Of a stretch of DNA of 64,000 nucleotides, positions 27,494 through 38,452 are shown piece after piece. The notes under the pieces are model-generated. The model was not told the DNA's origin and made no database searches. It saw only the letters and a list, made by a program, of their open reading frames with translations. Made by a program: the position numbers and the translations under genes. The DNA is taken from the NCBI RefSeq assembly GCF_000730645.1, contig NZ_BBIU01000020.1, forward strand, positions 24,582 to 88,581, written 5' to 3'. How positions within the stretch are numbered: the stretch's first letter is position 1; the number at the start of each line of letters is the position of its first letter. The DNA comes from Pseudomonas parafulva NBRC 16636 = DSM 17004. Its GTDB lineage: Bacteria > Pseudomonadota > Gammaproteobacteria > Pseudomonadales > Pseudomonadaceae.

Positions 27494-28672
27494 TCACCGC
27501 TCGATCAGCGCAATGCGCTTGTTGTACCAGTTCATCAACAGCGAAATGCTGATGCTGATGGCGAGATAGACACTCATGGTGATGGCGATCACCTCAATGG
27601 CCTGGCCGGTCTGGTTCAACACCGTGCCGGCAAACAGCGAGACCATTTCCGGGTAGCCGATACCGGCCGCCAGCGACGAGTTCTTGGCCAGGTTCAGGTA
27701 CTGGCTGGTGAGCGGCGGAATGATCACCCGCAGTGCCTGGGGGATGATCACCTTGCGCAGGGTCGGCCCTTCGCGCAGGCCCAGCGACCGTGCAGCCTCG
27801 GTCTGGCCGTGGCTCACCGAACGGATACCCGAACGCACGATCTCGGCAATGAACGCGGCGGTGTAGATGGTCAGCGCCAAGGTCAATGCCAGCAGCTCGG
27901 GGATCAGCACCCAGCCACCCACGAAGTTGAAGCCTTTCAATTGCGGCACTTCCCACTGCACAGGGCTGCCGAACAGCAGCACGCAGGCACCGGGGATGAC
28001 CACGAGCAAGGCCAGGCCCACCCAGAACTTGTGAAAGGGCTCACCTGTTTCTTCGAAACGCCGGTTGGCCCGCCGCACCATCACCACCACGGCCAGCACA
28101 GCCAGGGCAACGGCGATGACGAATGGCCAGAAGCCCTCGGCCATGGAGGCCCCCGGCATGTTCAGGCCACGGTTGCTGATGAAGAAGGTGTCGTCGATGT
28201 TGATGCTGCCCCTGGGCCCCGGCAGCGTGAGAAACACCGCGAAGTACCAGAACAGGATCTGCAGCAGCGGCGGGATGTTGCGGAAGGTTTCCACATACAC
28301 CGTCGCCAGCTTGTTGATCATCCAGTTCGGCGACAACCGCGCCACACCGATGATGAAGCCAAGAATGGTGGCCAGCACCACGCCGATCAGTGTCACCAGC
28401 AGGGTGTTGAGCAAGCCGATGACGAATACCCGGGCGTAGCTGTCCGATTCCACGTAGGGGATCAGGTGCTGGGCGATGCCGAAGCCGGCACTGCGGTCGA
28501 GGAAGTCGAAGCCCGAGGTAATACCGCGGTGTTGCAGGTTGGTTTGCGTGTTGTGAAACAGGTACCAGCCCAGACCCACCACGAAGACAATGGTGAGGAT
28601 CTGGAACAGCCACGCACGCACACGTGGATCGCTCAGGGATAAACCCTTTTGTGCGCCGATTCGATTTTGCAT
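27494..28672 (-). CDS. aapQ: L-amino-acid ABC transporter, permease 1
   Basis: This 392-residue inner-membrane permease is the partner of AapM. The EAA loop is EAARSLGLREGPTLRKVIIPQALR. The helix-rich N-terminus with a large periplasmic loop is typical of AapQ. It lies 67 bp after aapJ, with a strong hairpin in between that probably lowers its expression relative to the binding protein. Confidence 0.95.
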   Translation of the reverse strand: MQNRIGAQKGLSLSDPRVRAWLFQILTIVFVVGLGWYLFHNTQTNLQHRGITSGFDFLDRSAGFGIAQHLIPYVESDSYARVFVIGLLNTLLVTLIGVVLATILGFIIGVARLSPNWMINKLATVYVETFRNIPPLLQILFWYFAVFLTLPGPRGSINIDDTFFISNRGLNMPGASMAEGFWPFVIAVALAVLAVVVMVRRANRRFEETGEPFHKFWVGLALLVVIPGACVLLFGSPVQWEVPQLKGFNFVGGWVLIPELLALTLALTIYTAAFIAEIVRSGIRSVSHGQTEAARSLGLREGPTLRKVIIPQALRVIIPPLTSQYLNLAKNSSLAAGIGYPEMVSLFAGTVLNQTGQAIEVIAITMSVYLAISISISLLMNWYNKRIALIER

Positions 28673-28703
28673 GAAATGCCCCGGAAGAGAGGGTGCCGAA
28701 CTG

Positions 28704-28730
28704 CCTGCGGCGGCAGGATGCCGCCGCAGG
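28704..28730 (-). promoter_or_regulatory. 12-bp hairpin between aapJ and aapQ
   Basis: A perfect 12-bp GC-rich stem (28704-28715 with 28719-28730) has a 3-base loop and no T tail. It sits just after the aapJ stop. Such structures protect the upstream binding-protein mRNA or attenuate read-through in importer operons. Confidence 0.75.
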
Positions 28731-28739
28731 GTGCAACCA

Positions 28740-29768
28740 TCAGCGCACAGGTGGCGCGTACTGGATGCCGCCGTTGTTCCACAGGGCGTTCATGCCACGG
28801 TCGATCTTCAGGTCGGTGCTCTGGCCCAGGTTCTTCTCGAACACTTCGCCGTAGTTGCCGACTTGCTTGACGATCTGCACTACCCAGTCTTTGGGTAGCT
28901 TGAGGTCCTTGCCGTATTCACCGTCGCCACCCAGCAAGCGGGCCACGTCAGGGTTCTTGGTGCCCTTGGCTTCGGCTTCGACGTTCTTGGAGGTAATACC
29001 CGCCTCTTCGGCGTTGAGCATGGCGAACAGCGTCCACTTGACGATGCTGAACCACTCTTCGTCGCCTTTGCGCACCACCGGGCCCAAGGGCTCCTTGGAG
29101 ATGGTTTCTGGCAGCACTACATACTCGGTGGGTGCGGCCAGCTTCGAGCGCTGGGCGAACAGCTGCGACTTGTCAGAGGTCAGTACGTCGCAACGGCCCG
29201 ACTCCAGCGACTTGGCGCTTTCGTCAGAGGTGTCGAAGGTGATCGGGGTGTACTTCAGGTTGTTGGCGCGGAAGAAGTCCGACACGTTCAGCTCGGTGGT
29301 GGTACCTGCCTGGATGCAGATGGTAGCGCCATCGAGTTCCTTGGCGCTGGAAACACCCAGCTTCTTGTTGACCAGGAAACCGACGCCGTCGTAGTAGGTG
29401 ACACCGGTGAACACCAGGCCCATGCCGGCATCGCGCGAGCTGGTCCAGGTGGTGTTGCGCGACAGCACGTCGACTTCGCCCGACTGCAGGGCGGTGAAGC
29501 GCTCCTTGGCGTTGAGCTGGCTGAACTTGACCTTGGTCGCGTCGCCGAACACCGCCGCCGCGACGGCGCGGCAGACGTCGGCATCGATGCCGATGATCTT
29601 GCCCTGGGCATCCGGTACCGAGAAGCCAGGCAAGCCGTCACTCACGCCACACTGGACGAAGCCCTTCTTTTTAACCGCATCGAGAGTGGCGCCGGCCTGG
29701 GCAGTGCTCACGGCGCCCAGCGCGGCGGCAGCGGTCAGGACTGCCAGGGTGGTTTTCAACATCTTCAT
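28740..29768 (-). CDS. aapJ: L-amino-acid ABC transporter, periplasmic binding protein
   Basis: This is the substrate-binding protein of the glutamate/aspartate/glutamine-type importer. The 342-residue protein has a signal peptide MKMLKTTLAVLTAAAALGAVSTAQA and the SBP family 3 fold (VQCGVSDGLPGFSVPDAQGKIIGIDADVCRAVAAAVFG). It is the first gene of the operon and is preceded by a sigma-54 promoter candidate about 170 bp upstream. Confidence 0.96.
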   Translation of the reverse strand: MKMLKTTLAVLTAAAALGAVSTAQAGATLDAVKKKGFVQCGVSDGLPGFSVPDAQGKIIGIDADVCRAVAAAVFGDATKVKFSQLNAKERFTALQSGEVDVLSRNTTWTSSRDAGMGLVFTGVTYYDGVGFLVNKKLGVSSAKELDGATICIQAGTTTELNVSDFFRANNLKYTPITFDTSDESAKSLESGRCDVLTSDKSQLFAQRSKLAAPTEYVVLPETISKEPLGPVVRKGDEEWFSIVKWTLFAMLNAEEAGITSKNVEAEAKGTKNPDVARLLGGDGEYGKDLKLPKDWVVQIVKQVGNYGEVFEKNLGQSTDLKIDRGMNALWNNGGIQYAPPVR

Positions 29769-30758
<990 letters not shown>

Positions 30759-30858
30759 CCCAAGCCGCCTGTAGTTGTGCGTCAGTTCCACTACGCCGCG
30801 CAGGGTTCTTGCATTACACTGCCCGGCGTACATTCCTTAACCAGTTGACGAGACGACC

Positions 30859-32316
30859 GTGCTCAAGGCACTTAAAAAAATATTCGGCAAGGGAGACGAC
30901 GCCCCGCAGGCTGTCGCGCCTGCTGCCAGCGTTGCATCGCCCGCGCCCGTTTCCGAGGCCCGTCCAGTAACCGCACCCAAGCCACCGCGCGCCAAACCTG
31001 CCCCCAAGGCCAGCCAGCCGGTGGCAACCGCGCCTGCGGCGGCAACGCCGGCAAAAGAAAAACCGCGCCGCGAGCGCAAGCCCAAGCCGCAGGCCAGCCT
31101 GTGGAAGCCGGAAGACTTCGTGGTCGAGCCGCAGGAAGGCAAAACCCGCTTCCATGACTTCAAGCTGTCCAACGAACTGATGCACGCCATCCACGACCTG
31201 GGCTTCCCGTACTGCACGCCGATCCAGGCACAGGTGCTGGGTTACACCCTGCGTGGGCAGGACGCGATCGGCAGGGCCCAGACGGGTACGGGCAAGACGG
31301 CAGCGTTTCTGATTTCGATCATTTCCCAGTTGCAGCAGACCCCACCGCCCAAAGAGCGCTACATGGGCGAACCCCGTGCGCTGATCATCGCGCCCACCCG
31401 CGAGCTGGTGGTACAGATCGCCAAGGACGCTGCGGCCCTCACCAAGTACACCGGCCTGAACGTGATGAGCTTCGTCGGTGGCATGGACTTCGACAAGCAA
31501 CTGAAGGCGCTGGAAGCCCGGCACTGCGACATTCTGGTGGCCACCCCAGGCCGGCTGCTGGACTTCAACCAGCGCGGCGAGGTGCACCTGGACATGGTCG
31601 AGGTGATGGTGCTGGACGAAGCGGACCGCATGCTGGACATGGGCTTCATCCCCCAGGTACGGCAGATCATCCGCCAGACCCCGCCCAAGAGCGAACGCCA
31701 GACCTTGCTGTTCTCGGCCACCTTCACCGACGACGTGATGAACCTGGCCAAGCAGTGGACGACCGACCCGGCCATCGTCGAAATCGAGCCCGAGAACGTT
31801 GCCAGCGAAACGGTCGAGCAGCATGTGTATGCGGTGGCGGGCAGCGACAAGTACAAGCTGCTGTACAACCTGGTTACCCAACACCAGTGGGAACGGGTGA
31901 TGGTATTCGCCAACCGCAAGGACGAAGTGCGGCGCATCGAGGAAAAACTGGTGCGTGACGGCATCAATGCCGCGCAGCTTTCAGGCGACGTGCCCCAGCA
32001 CAAGCGTATCCGCACGCTGGAAAACTTCCGTGAAGGGCGCATCACCGTGCTGGTTGCCACCGATGTGGCCGGGCGGGGTATTCACATCGACGGTATCAGC
32101 CACGTGATCAACTTCACCTTGCCCGAAGACCCGGACGACTACGTGCACCGTATCGGCCGTACTGGCCGTGCAGGCACCAGCGGTGTGTCGATCAGCTTTG
32201 CCGGGGAGGATGACTCGTATCAGTTGCCCGCGATCGAAGAACTGCTGGGCCGCAAGATCAAGTGCGAGATGCCGCCAGATGAACTGCTGCAGCCCGTGCC
32301 GCGCAAGCATCACTGA
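30859..32316 (+). CDS. rhlB: DEAD-box RNA helicase, RhlB type
   Basis: This 485-residue RNA helicase starts with GTG (30859). A low-complexity Ala/Pro/Lys-rich N-terminal extension (about 10-85) precedes the core, as in pseudomonad RhlB. Motifs are AQTGTGKTA (I), [10 protein letters not shown] (Ia), [11 protein letters not shown] (II), SATF (III) and [10 protein letters not shown] (VI). In E. coli RhlB works with RNase E in the degradosome; the same role is expected here. Confidence 0.92.
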   Translation: MLKALKKIFGKGDDAPQAVAPAASVASPAPVSEARPVTAPKPPRAKPAPKASQPVATAPAAATPAKEKPRRERKPKPQASLWKPEDFVVEPQEGKTRFHDFKLSNELMHAIHDLGFPYCTPIQAQVLGYTLRGQDAIGRAQTGTGKTAAFLISIISQLQQTPPPKERYMGEPRALIIAPTRELVVQIAKDAAALTKYTGLNVMSFVGGMDFDKQLKALEARHCDILVATPGRLLDFNQRGEVHLDMVEVMVLDEADRMLDMGFIPQVRQIIRQTPPKSERQTLLFSATFTDDVMNLAKQWTTDPAIVEIEPENVASETVEQHVYAVAGSDKYKLLYNLVTQHQWERVMVFANRKDEVRRIEEKLVRDGINAAQLSGDVPQHKRIRTLENFREGRITVLVATDVAGRGIHIDGISHVINFTLPEDPDDYVHRIGRTGRAGTSGVSISFAGEDDSYQLPAIEELLGRKIKCEMPPDELLQPVPRKHH

Positions 32317-32408
32317 CCTGTACCGGCCTCTTCGCGGGTAAATCGGATCGCCGCACCGCCGCTCCCACAGGTAGGGCGCCTGCTCCAGCAGATAAGGTGC
32401 ATGACTAG

Positions 32409-32463
32409 GTGGGAGCAACTGTCTTACACAAGATCTGAAAGTTGGCTCAATCACTGTGGGAGC
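32409..32463. repeat. Inverted copy of the 49-bp REP-linked unit
   Basis: Its reverse complement matches 19551-19605 over about 55 bp with few mismatches (shared AGATCTTGTG and AAGACAGTTGCTCCCAC blocks). It joins a REP unit at 32454-32478. Confidence 0.7.
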
Positions 32464-32478
32464 GGGTTTACCCGCGAA
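32454..32478 (+). repeat. REP sequence
   Basis: CTGTGGGAGCGGGTTTACCC.. lies between the convergent ends of rhlB and moaE. A degenerate facing copy occurs at about 32330-32376. Confidence 0.8.
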
Positions 32479-32510
32479 CCGGGGCATAGCCCCGGCCACC
32501 CAACACAGGG

Positions 32511-32957
32511 CTACCAGCGCCCCGCCGCATCCTGGTCACTCTGCCTGCCCTCGACCCAGTGCGGGCCGTCCCCGGTCATTTCCTTCTTCCAGAACGGCGC
32601 CCGGGTTTTCAGGTAATCCATGATGAAGTTGCAGGCATCGAACGCGGCCTGCCGGTGAGCACTGGCCACCCCCACGAACACAATGGGCTCGCCCGGCTCC
32701 AGCGCCCCGATGCGGTGCAGCACTTCGACCTTCAACAGCGGCCAGCGCTGCTGGGCCTCGGCGGCAATCTTGGCCAGGGCCTTCTCGGTCATGCCCGGGT
32801 AATGTTCAAGAAACATCCCCGCCACCTCGCGCCCTTCGTTGAAATCCCGCACGTAGCCGACAAAAGCGACAACCGCCCCCACACCCGCGTTGGCCGCGTG
32901 CATGGCATTGACTTCCAGCCCCGGGTCGAATGCAGCCTCCTGAACGCGCACAGCCAT
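32511..32957 (-). CDS. moaE: Molybdopterin synthase, catalytic (large) subunit
   Basis: With thiocarboxylated MoaD it converts cyclic pyranopterin monophosphate to molybdopterin. The 148-residue protein shows the conserved segments AVVAFVGYVRDFNEG, SAHRQAAFDACNFIMDYLKTRAPFWKKE with the active-site lysines, and GPHWVEG. It is the last gene of moaC-moaD-moaE and starts 2 bp after the moaD stop. Confidence 0.96.
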   Translation of the reverse strand: MAVRVQEAAFDPGLEVNAMHAANAGVGAVVAFVGYVRDFNEGREVAGMFLEHYPGMTEKALAKIAAEAQQRWPLLKVEVLHRIGALEPGEPIVFVGVASAHRQAAFDACNFIMDYLKTRAPFWKKEMTGDGPHWVEGRQSDQDAAGRW

Positions 32958-32959
32958 GT

Positions 32960-33205
32960 TCAGCCTCCTGTTACCGGCGGGAAGAACGCCACTTCATCGC
33001 CCTCTTCCAGCGGCTCATCGAGCTTGCACAGTTCTTCATTGCGTGCACACATCAGGTTCTGCTCGCCCAGCACGTCGTACGGCGCGCCCCTGGCCACCAG
33101 CGCCTGACGCACATCGTCGAGCACCGCGAAAGCACCTTCGACACGCTCCGCGTCCACCCCCAGCCGTTCGCGGTAACGGGCGAAATACATCACCTTCACG
33201 TTCAT
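32960..33205 (-). CDS. moaD: Molybdopterin synthase, sulfur-carrier (small) subunit
   Basis: This ubiquitin-fold sulfur carrier of 81 residues ends in the required Gly-Gly (FFPPVTGG). The start [16 protein letters not shown] at 33205 shares a base with the moaC stop (TGATG). The ORF is open upstream inside moaC and that part is excluded. Confidence 0.95.
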   Translation of the reverse strand: MNVKVMYFARYRERLGVDAERVEGAFAVLDDVRQALVARGAPYDVLGEQNLMCARNEELCKLDEPLEEGDEVAFFPPVTGG

Positions 33206-33675
33206 CAGCCTTGCACCTTGTAATGGCCACTTTTGCCGCCGAGCTTTTCCAGCAGGCGCACCTGTTCGATGACCATACCCTTGTCCACGGCTTTGCACAT
33301 GTCATAAAGGGTCAGTGCCGCGACACTGGCCGCCGTCAGCGCTTCCATCTCCACACCGGTCTGCCCGGCCAACTTGCAGCGGGCGACGATCTTCACCGCA
33401 TCCTCACCCTCGGCATCGAGCTCCACCTTCACGCTGGTCAGCATCAATGGGTGGCACAACGGGATCAGATCACTGGTCTTCTTCGCCGCCTGAATGCCGG
33501 CGATGCGCGCCACGGCAAACACATCGCCCTTGGGGTGTGCGCCATCCACGATCATCTGCAAGGTTTGCGGCAGCATGCGCACTCGCGCCTCGGCGGTGGC
33601 CTCACGCTCGGTGACGGCTTTTTCAGTGACGTCGACCATGTTGGCCCGCCCCTGGGAATCAAGATGTGTCAGCAC
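33205..33675 (-). CDS. moaC: Cyclic pyranopterin monophosphate synthase accessory protein
   Basis: It completes cyclic pyranopterin monophosphate formation after MoaA. The 156-residue protein contains the conserved [28 protein letters not shown] and [23 protein letters not shown] blocks with the active-site Lys and His residues. The start is GTG at 33675 with AGGAG 7 bases upstream. An ORF open to 33732 has no such signal. First gene of moaCDE. Confidence 0.94.
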   Translation of the reverse strand: MLTHLDSQGRANMVDVTEKAVTEREATAEARVRMLPQTLQMIVDGAHPKGDVFAVARIAGIQAAKKTSDLIPLCHPLMLTSVKVELDAEGEDAVKIVARCKLAGQTGVEMEALTAASVAALTLYDMCKAVDKGMVIEQVRLLEKLGGKSGHYKVQG

Positions 33676-33789
33676 TGCTCTGCTCCTGTGAAGGGAGCAA
33701 CGAGTGTAAACCTGTGGGTCAGCTTTAGGCACGGGTTTGTAGCCGGGCGGGAAGTTGGAGCGGCCCGAGCAGGCCGCCCCGATGTGCCG

Positions 33790-35184
33790 TTACATGTGCG
33801 ACTCGGCGTACTCGGCCAGCACCGACCGCGGCACACCCTGCAGGGTGATGTGCACGCCGTGGGGGAAGTCCTTGAAGCGCTCGGTGAGGTAGGTAAGGCC
33901 CGAGCTGGTGGCGGACAGGTAAGGTGTGTCGATCTGCGCCAGGTTACCCAGGCACACCACCTTGGAGCCGGCACCGGCACGGGTGATGATGGTTTTCATC
34001 TGGTGCGGGGTAAGGTTCTGACATTCATCGATGAGGATCAGGCTCTGCTGGAAGCTGCGCCCACGGATGTAGTTCAGTGACTTGAACTGCAACGGTACCC
34101 GCTCGAGGATGTACTCCACGCTGCCATGTGTGCTTTCGTCGTCCATGTGCAAGGCTTCGAGGTTGTCGGTGATCGCACCCAGCCAAGGCTCCATCTTCTC
34201 GGCCTCGGTACCCGGCAGGAAGCCGATCTCCTGGTCCAGCCCCTGCACGCTGCGGGTGGCGATGATGCGCCGGTAGCGCTTGCTGACCATGGTCTGCTCG
34301 ATGGCGGCAGCCAGTGCCAGGATGGTCTTGCCCGAGCCCGCGGCGCCGGTCAGGTTGACCAGGTGAATATCTGGGTCCAGCAGGGCGAACAGCGCCAGGC
34401 TCTGGTGAATATCCCGTGGCTTCAGGCCCCAGGCTTCCTGGTGCAGCAGCGGCTCCTGGTGCAGGTCGAGCAGCAGCAGTTCGTTTTCACGGATGCCTTT
34501 GATCCAGCCAACGAAGCCCTGCTCGTCGATGATGAACTCGTTGACGTGCACCGCCGGCAGGTTCTCGGCCAGTTGCACACGGTGCCAGGTACGGCCACGT
34601 TCCTGGCGCGTATCCACCTTGTTCACCCGGTCCCAGAACGAACCTGTGACCGAGTGGTATCCCTTGGACAGCAGCGACACGTCGTCTACCAACTGGTCGG
34701 TGCTGTAGTCTTCGGCCGCAATGCCACAGGCGCGCGCCTTCAGGCGCATGTTGATGTCTTTGGTGACCAGCACCACATCCAGGTCGGTGCGCCGTGCCCG
34801 CACTTCCAGCAGCTGGTTGATGATGATGTTGTCGTTGAGGGTTTCCGGCAGCAGGCGATTAGGCTCGTTGCGCGGGGTCATCAGAATGGACAGGAAGCCC
34901 TTGGGCCCGCTCTTGCCACGCTGGATGGGTACACCCTGCTCGACCACGCTGGGTGAGGCGTCCCCCAGGGTCTGGTCGATCAGGCGGATGGCCTGGCGGC
35001 ATTCGGCGGCGATGCTCTGTTTGCCGGCCTTGAGCTTGTCGAGTTCCTCCAGCACCGTCATCGGGATGGCGACGTGATGCTCCTCGAAGTTGAGTAATGC
35101 GTTAGGGTCGTGAATCAGGACGTTGGTATCGAGCACATAGAGGATTGGCTTGCTGGAGGAAGGGGTGCGTCCTTGGTCATCCAT
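33790..35184 (-). CDS. PIN-PhoH protein (PhoH2-type RNase/helicase)
   Basis: An N-terminal PIN RNase domain (about 15-150, LYVLDTNVLIHDP with acidic residues) is fused to a PhoH ATPase domain (about 250-464). Walker A is TGAAGSGKTILAL and Walker B is SLILIDECQNLTP. The 464-residue length fits the PhoH2 family, for which RNA unwinding and cleavage have been shown in some members. It is monocistronic, with 114 bp to moaC downstream and about 280 bp upstream with no recognised element. Confidence 0.92.
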   Translation of the reverse strand: MDDQGRTPSSSKPILYVLDTNVLIHDPNALLNFEEHHVAIPMTVLEELDKLKAGKQSIAAECRQAIRLIDQTLGDASPSVVEQGVPIQRGKSGPKGFLSILMTPRNEPNRLLPETLNDNIIINQLLEVRARRTDLDVVLVTKDINMRLKARACGIAAEDYSTDQLVDDVSLLSKGYHSVTGSFWDRVNKVDTRQERGRTWHRVQLAENLPAVHVNEFIIDEQGFVGWIKGIRENELLLLDLHQEPLLHQEAWGLKPRDIHQSLALFALLDPDIHLVNLTGAAGSGKTILALAAAIEQTMVSKRYRRIIATRSVQGLDQEIGFLPGTEAEKMEPWLGAITDNLEALHMDDESTHGSVEYILERVPLQFKSLNYIRGRSFQQSLILIDECQNLTPHQMKTIITRAGAGSKVVCLGNLAQIDTPYLSATSSGLTYLTERFKDFPHGVHITLQGVPRSVLAEYAESHM

Positions 35185-35465
35185 ACTCGGTCACCTTATG
35201 TCGAAGCCACACGGCGCGGTCTGTTACGCCGCAAAGTGACTGCCGGTCTCCCCGTATCCGCGTTGTTACGGGCGGGAAGCGAACCTGGCCAGGTGAGCCT
35301 GTATGACGCCACCTGTGCTGCAGGAATCGGCTGTCTGGTTTCTTCATACCGCAAAAGGCATGACCGGAAAAAGCATTTTTACGCGTTTTTGAAGTTTATT
35401 TTTCCGATTGACGAACTGCCCTTGGCGGGGCGGCCAGGCGGGTCTACAGTCAGAAGTCAGATTGC

Positions 35466-36593
35466 TCATTGTGCATAAGCATATTCCTTGCAGCCCTGCC
35501 AGCCGATGCCGCTCTGTGCGGTGTGCTCCAGCAGCCATTGCACGGCGGGCTGGGCTTTGGGCAGGGCATCGTGAAACTGGATCACCCCCTTGCGCCACAG
35601 CAGCATCAAGGTCAGCACCCGCTGGGCCGAGGCCTGGGCATCCAGCGCGCCGTCATCCTGGGCGTCGATGTCCCACAGTGACACGCGCAGTTGCTGGCTG
35701 GCCATGAACGCGTCCCCATCCGCCCTGCGCTGGCCATAGGGGGGCCTGAACAATGGCACGTATTGCTCAGGCAGATCTGCCTGCACCCGCCCCTGGCTGC
35801 GCCTGAGCGAGTCCTGCCAGCCATTCCACTGCGCGTGGGACCTGTACTCCCAGCCCTGAATACCTACGCACTGCCCGTCATACAACGTGCGCAGGGCGTC
35901 GAGCGAGGTGCCCTCGCGACGTTGCTGCAAACGGTTGCCCAGGACGAAAAAAGTCCCTTCCAGCTTCTGCCCGCGCAGGTAGTCGGCCAACGTATCGGTA
36001 CTGCCACCCACCGGCCCCGGCCCACCAACGAAGGTGAGCAGAAACAGCCGGTCGTTCAGTTCGTCGCCGTTGCGCTCGGCCGGTGACAGCCGCTCCACCT
36101 CACTGCTGGTTTGCGGCATCAACGCCGCCTTGCGCAGTTGCTCGTCCAGGTAGCGCACATGGAAGCGGTGGCTAGGCTCGACCCAGCCGGTGTAGAACGC
36201 GCCAACATCGGCAGCGAAGGTAGCGGCTTGCGTGCGCAGTTCTGCCATGGAGGTGACGGCGTAGCAGAACGAGGCATCCTGCTCGCAACTGCGCTGGGCC
36301 TGCTGGTAACCGCTCCACAGGCGCTGCCACATGCGCGCCCGCACCAGGCGCACCTTGTGCAGGTTGATCTGGCGCAGCCCCAGCCGCGCCGCCAGCGCCG
36401 CATCGTCGAGCAGCTCGCTTTCATGCAGCACCTGGGCAAACGACAGTATCTCGGCACGCGACGCCACGTCGAACAGCACCGGGCTGTCCAACTGCTCGGG
36501 CCACAGGCTGCGGTCCAGGCTCACCTGGTCGCTGGGCGCGGCGTGCACGGCCACGCTCAGCAGCGCGGCCAGCAGGGCTGAGGCTATGCGCAC
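35466..36593 (-). CDS. NodB-like polysaccharide deacetylase, degenerate metal site
   Basis: This is a 375-residue exported protein. The start is GTG at 36593 (VRIASALLAALLSVAVHA) behind GGGGAG; the ORF is open for 39 more codons upstream. A helical N-terminal part (about 20-190) precedes a NodB-like domain. Motif 1, normally TFDDGP, reads TFVGGP, so both the metal-binding and catalytic Asp are lost. The His pair of motif 2 is also reduced (YRSHAQWN), while FRPPYG, LWDIDAQDD and IQFHD remain. It may be a non-catalytic sugar-binding protein. Confidence 0.8.
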   Translation of the reverse strand: MRIASALLAALLSVAVHAAPSDQVSLDRSLWPEQLDSPVLFDVASRAEILSFAQVLHESELLDDAALAARLGLRQINLHKVRLVRARMWQRLWSGYQQAQRSCEQDASFCYAVTSMAELRTQAATFAADVGAFYTGWVEPSHRFHVRYLDEQLRKAALMPQTSSEVERLSPAERNGDELNDRLFLLTFVGGPGPVGGSTDTLADYLRGQKLEGTFFVLGNRLQQRREGTSLDALRTLYDGQCVGIQGWEYRSHAQWNGWQDSLRRSQGRVQADLPEQYVPLFRPPYGQRRADGDAFMASQQLRVSLWDIDAQDDGALDAQASAQRVLTLMLLWRKGVIQFHDALPKAQPAVQWLLEHTAQSGIGWQGCKEYAYAQ

Positions 36594-36730
36594 GGTCCAA
36601 GGCTCCCCAATGGCAAAACAGGCACTATAGCGCCTGCACGCTCCATGAGCGCCCACTATCGTCGCCATAGTTTGGACTTGCCACGCCCAGCCCGTAGAAT
36701 TCACGGTCAACGATGCCAGGAGCCGACCCG

Positions 36731-37510
36731 ATGCTGACGGTGATTTCCCCCGCCAAGACCCTCGACTACGACACCCCGCCGGTGACCGAGCGTTTCACCC
36801 TGCCCGCTTACCTCGATGACTCGCAGGAACTGATCGGGCAGCTGCGCGAACTGAGCCCGGCGCAGATCAGCGAACTGATGCACCTCTCCGACAAGCTTGC
36901 CGGCCTGAACGCCGCCCGCTTCGGCAGCTGGACGCCGCACTTCACCCCACAGAACGCCAAGCAGGCGTTGCTGGCCTTCAAGGGCGACGTGTACACCGGG
37001 CTGGCTGCCGAAACCTTGGGCGAGGACGACTTCACCTTCGCCCAGGGCCACTTGCGCATGCTCTCGGGCCTGTACGGCCTGCTGCGCCCGCTGGACCTGA
37101 TGCAACCCTACCGCCTGGAGATGGGCACCAAGCTGGCTAACGCCCGCGGCAAGGACCTGTACGCCTTCTGGGGCACCCGCATCAGCGAATGGCTGAACCA
37201 GGCCCTGGCCGAACAGGGCGACGACGTGCTGCTGAACCTGGCCAGCAACGAGTATTTCAGCGCAGTGAAACGCAGCGCGTTGAACGCCCGGGTGATCAAC
37301 GTCGACTTCAAGGACCTGAAGAACGGCCAATACAAGATCATCAGCTTCTACGCCAAGAAAGCCCGCGGCATGATGACCCGCTTCGCCATCGAAGAGCGCA
37401 TCAGCGACCCAGCGCAGCTCAAGCAGTTCGATGTGCAGGGGTACTACTACAGTGCCGAGCAGTCGAAAGCGGATCATCTGGTGTTTTTGCGGGATCATCC
37501 TGGCGAGTGA
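36731..37510 (+). CDS. yaaA: YaaA family peroxide-response protein
   Basis: The 259-residue protein starts [17 protein letters not shown], the family signature, at ATG 36731 with AGGAG 8 bases upstream; six further in-frame codons are excluded. Other landmarks are [22 protein letters not shown] and [11 protein letters not shown]. In E. coli YaaA lowers free iron during peroxide stress and binds DNA. It is divergent from the deacetylase gene. Confidence 0.94.
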   Translation: MLTVISPAKTLDYDTPPVTERFTLPAYLDDSQELIGQLRELSPAQISELMHLSDKLAGLNAARFGSWTPHFTPQNAKQALLAFKGDVYTGLAAETLGEDDFTFAQGHLRMLSGLYGLLRPLDLMQPYRLEMGTKLANARGKDLYAFWGTRISEWLNQALAEQGDDVLLNLASNEYFSAVKRSALNARVINVDFKDLKNGQYKIISFYAKKARGMMTRFAIEERISDPAQLKQFDVQGYYYSAEQSKADHLVFLRDHPGE

Positions 37511-37533
37511 GCCCGGTTGCGAGCGGGCTGGTG

Positions 37534-37945
37534 TCAGGGCAGTCGCACGTACCCTGACCTCAGCCCGGCCACTTCCAACCCCTGTGGCCATATCGAGCCA
37601 ATGCTCACCGGCACCTTGCTCGGCAACTGGTTGGGGTGCTCACGGAACCACACATAACTCAGCCCTGCCTTGTCTTGCTCAACGGCATCGGGTGGCACTA
37701 CCCATACCCGGTCCTTGCTCGAAACCAGCACTTCAACCTGGGCACTCATGCCCAAGCGCAGAGGTCGGCCGGGCTCCAGCGAAGGCAGATCGATGTCCGC
37801 CACCAAGTCGTACCAGGCGTCTTGCGCCCCCTCGGTTCTGGGCAGCTGTGCAATATGGGCAACCCGGCCTTGGAAAACCTGCCCGGCGACTGTGACCCGG
37901 GCCTGCTGGCCTTCATGAACGGTAGGCAGGTCCTGTATCCAGGCT
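37534..37945 (-). pseudogene. C-terminal remnant of an HlyD/MacA-type adaptor
   Basis: An open frame from about 37945 to the stop at 37534 encodes only the C-terminal part of a periplasmic adaptor: a beta-barrel piece ([20 protein letters not shown]) and the membrane-proximal domain (LRLGMSAQVEVLVSSKDRVWVVPPDAV). There is no signal peptide, lipoyl or hairpin domain. It joins directly to the cut ABC ATPase gene in another frame, so a deletion removed its 5' part. Confidence 0.8.
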
Positions 37946-38452
37946 GCCGGTAGGCTCGTCCGCCACCAATAACGAGGGCTCGGTTACCAGAGCCCGGGCG
38001 ATAGCAACACGCTGGCGCTGGCCACCCGATAGCTCGGCAGAGCGTTGCGGGCCAAGCTCACCAATACCTACCGCTTCCAGCTGGTTCTGGGCGAGTACCC
38101 GGGCTGCTGGCAGGCGCAACCCACGGTAGGAAAGCGGCAGCGCGACGTTATCCAGGGCGGACAGACGCGGCAGCAGGTTAAAGCTCTGGAAGACGAACCC
38201 GATCAGACGATTGCGCACGACAGCGCACTGGTCGGCGCTGGCCCCTGTCATGTCATTACCCACCAACTGCACACGGCCAGAGCACGGCCTGTCCAGCAGA
38301 CCGATCAGGTTCAGCAGCGTACTTTTGCCTGAACCGGATGGGCCGACAATGGCGCACGTTTGCCCACTTGGAACAACAAGGTTGACGTCCTTGAGCACGG
38401 GCAACCCGGCATGGAAGCGGCTCACCTCGGTGAGGCTCACGATGGCGCTCAT
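37913..38452 (-). pseudogene. Truncated MacB/LolD-type ABC ATPase
   Basis: The frame reads as a normal exporter ATPase with Walker [10 protein letters not shown], signature [15 protein letters not shown] and Walker [13 protein letters not shown]. It then runs into the adaptor remnant out of frame and stops after six residues (GPAYRS). The H-loop, the rest of the ATPase and any permease are missing. The 179-residue product should not work. Its ATG overlaps the stop of the gene upstream (ATGA). Confidence 0.85.
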
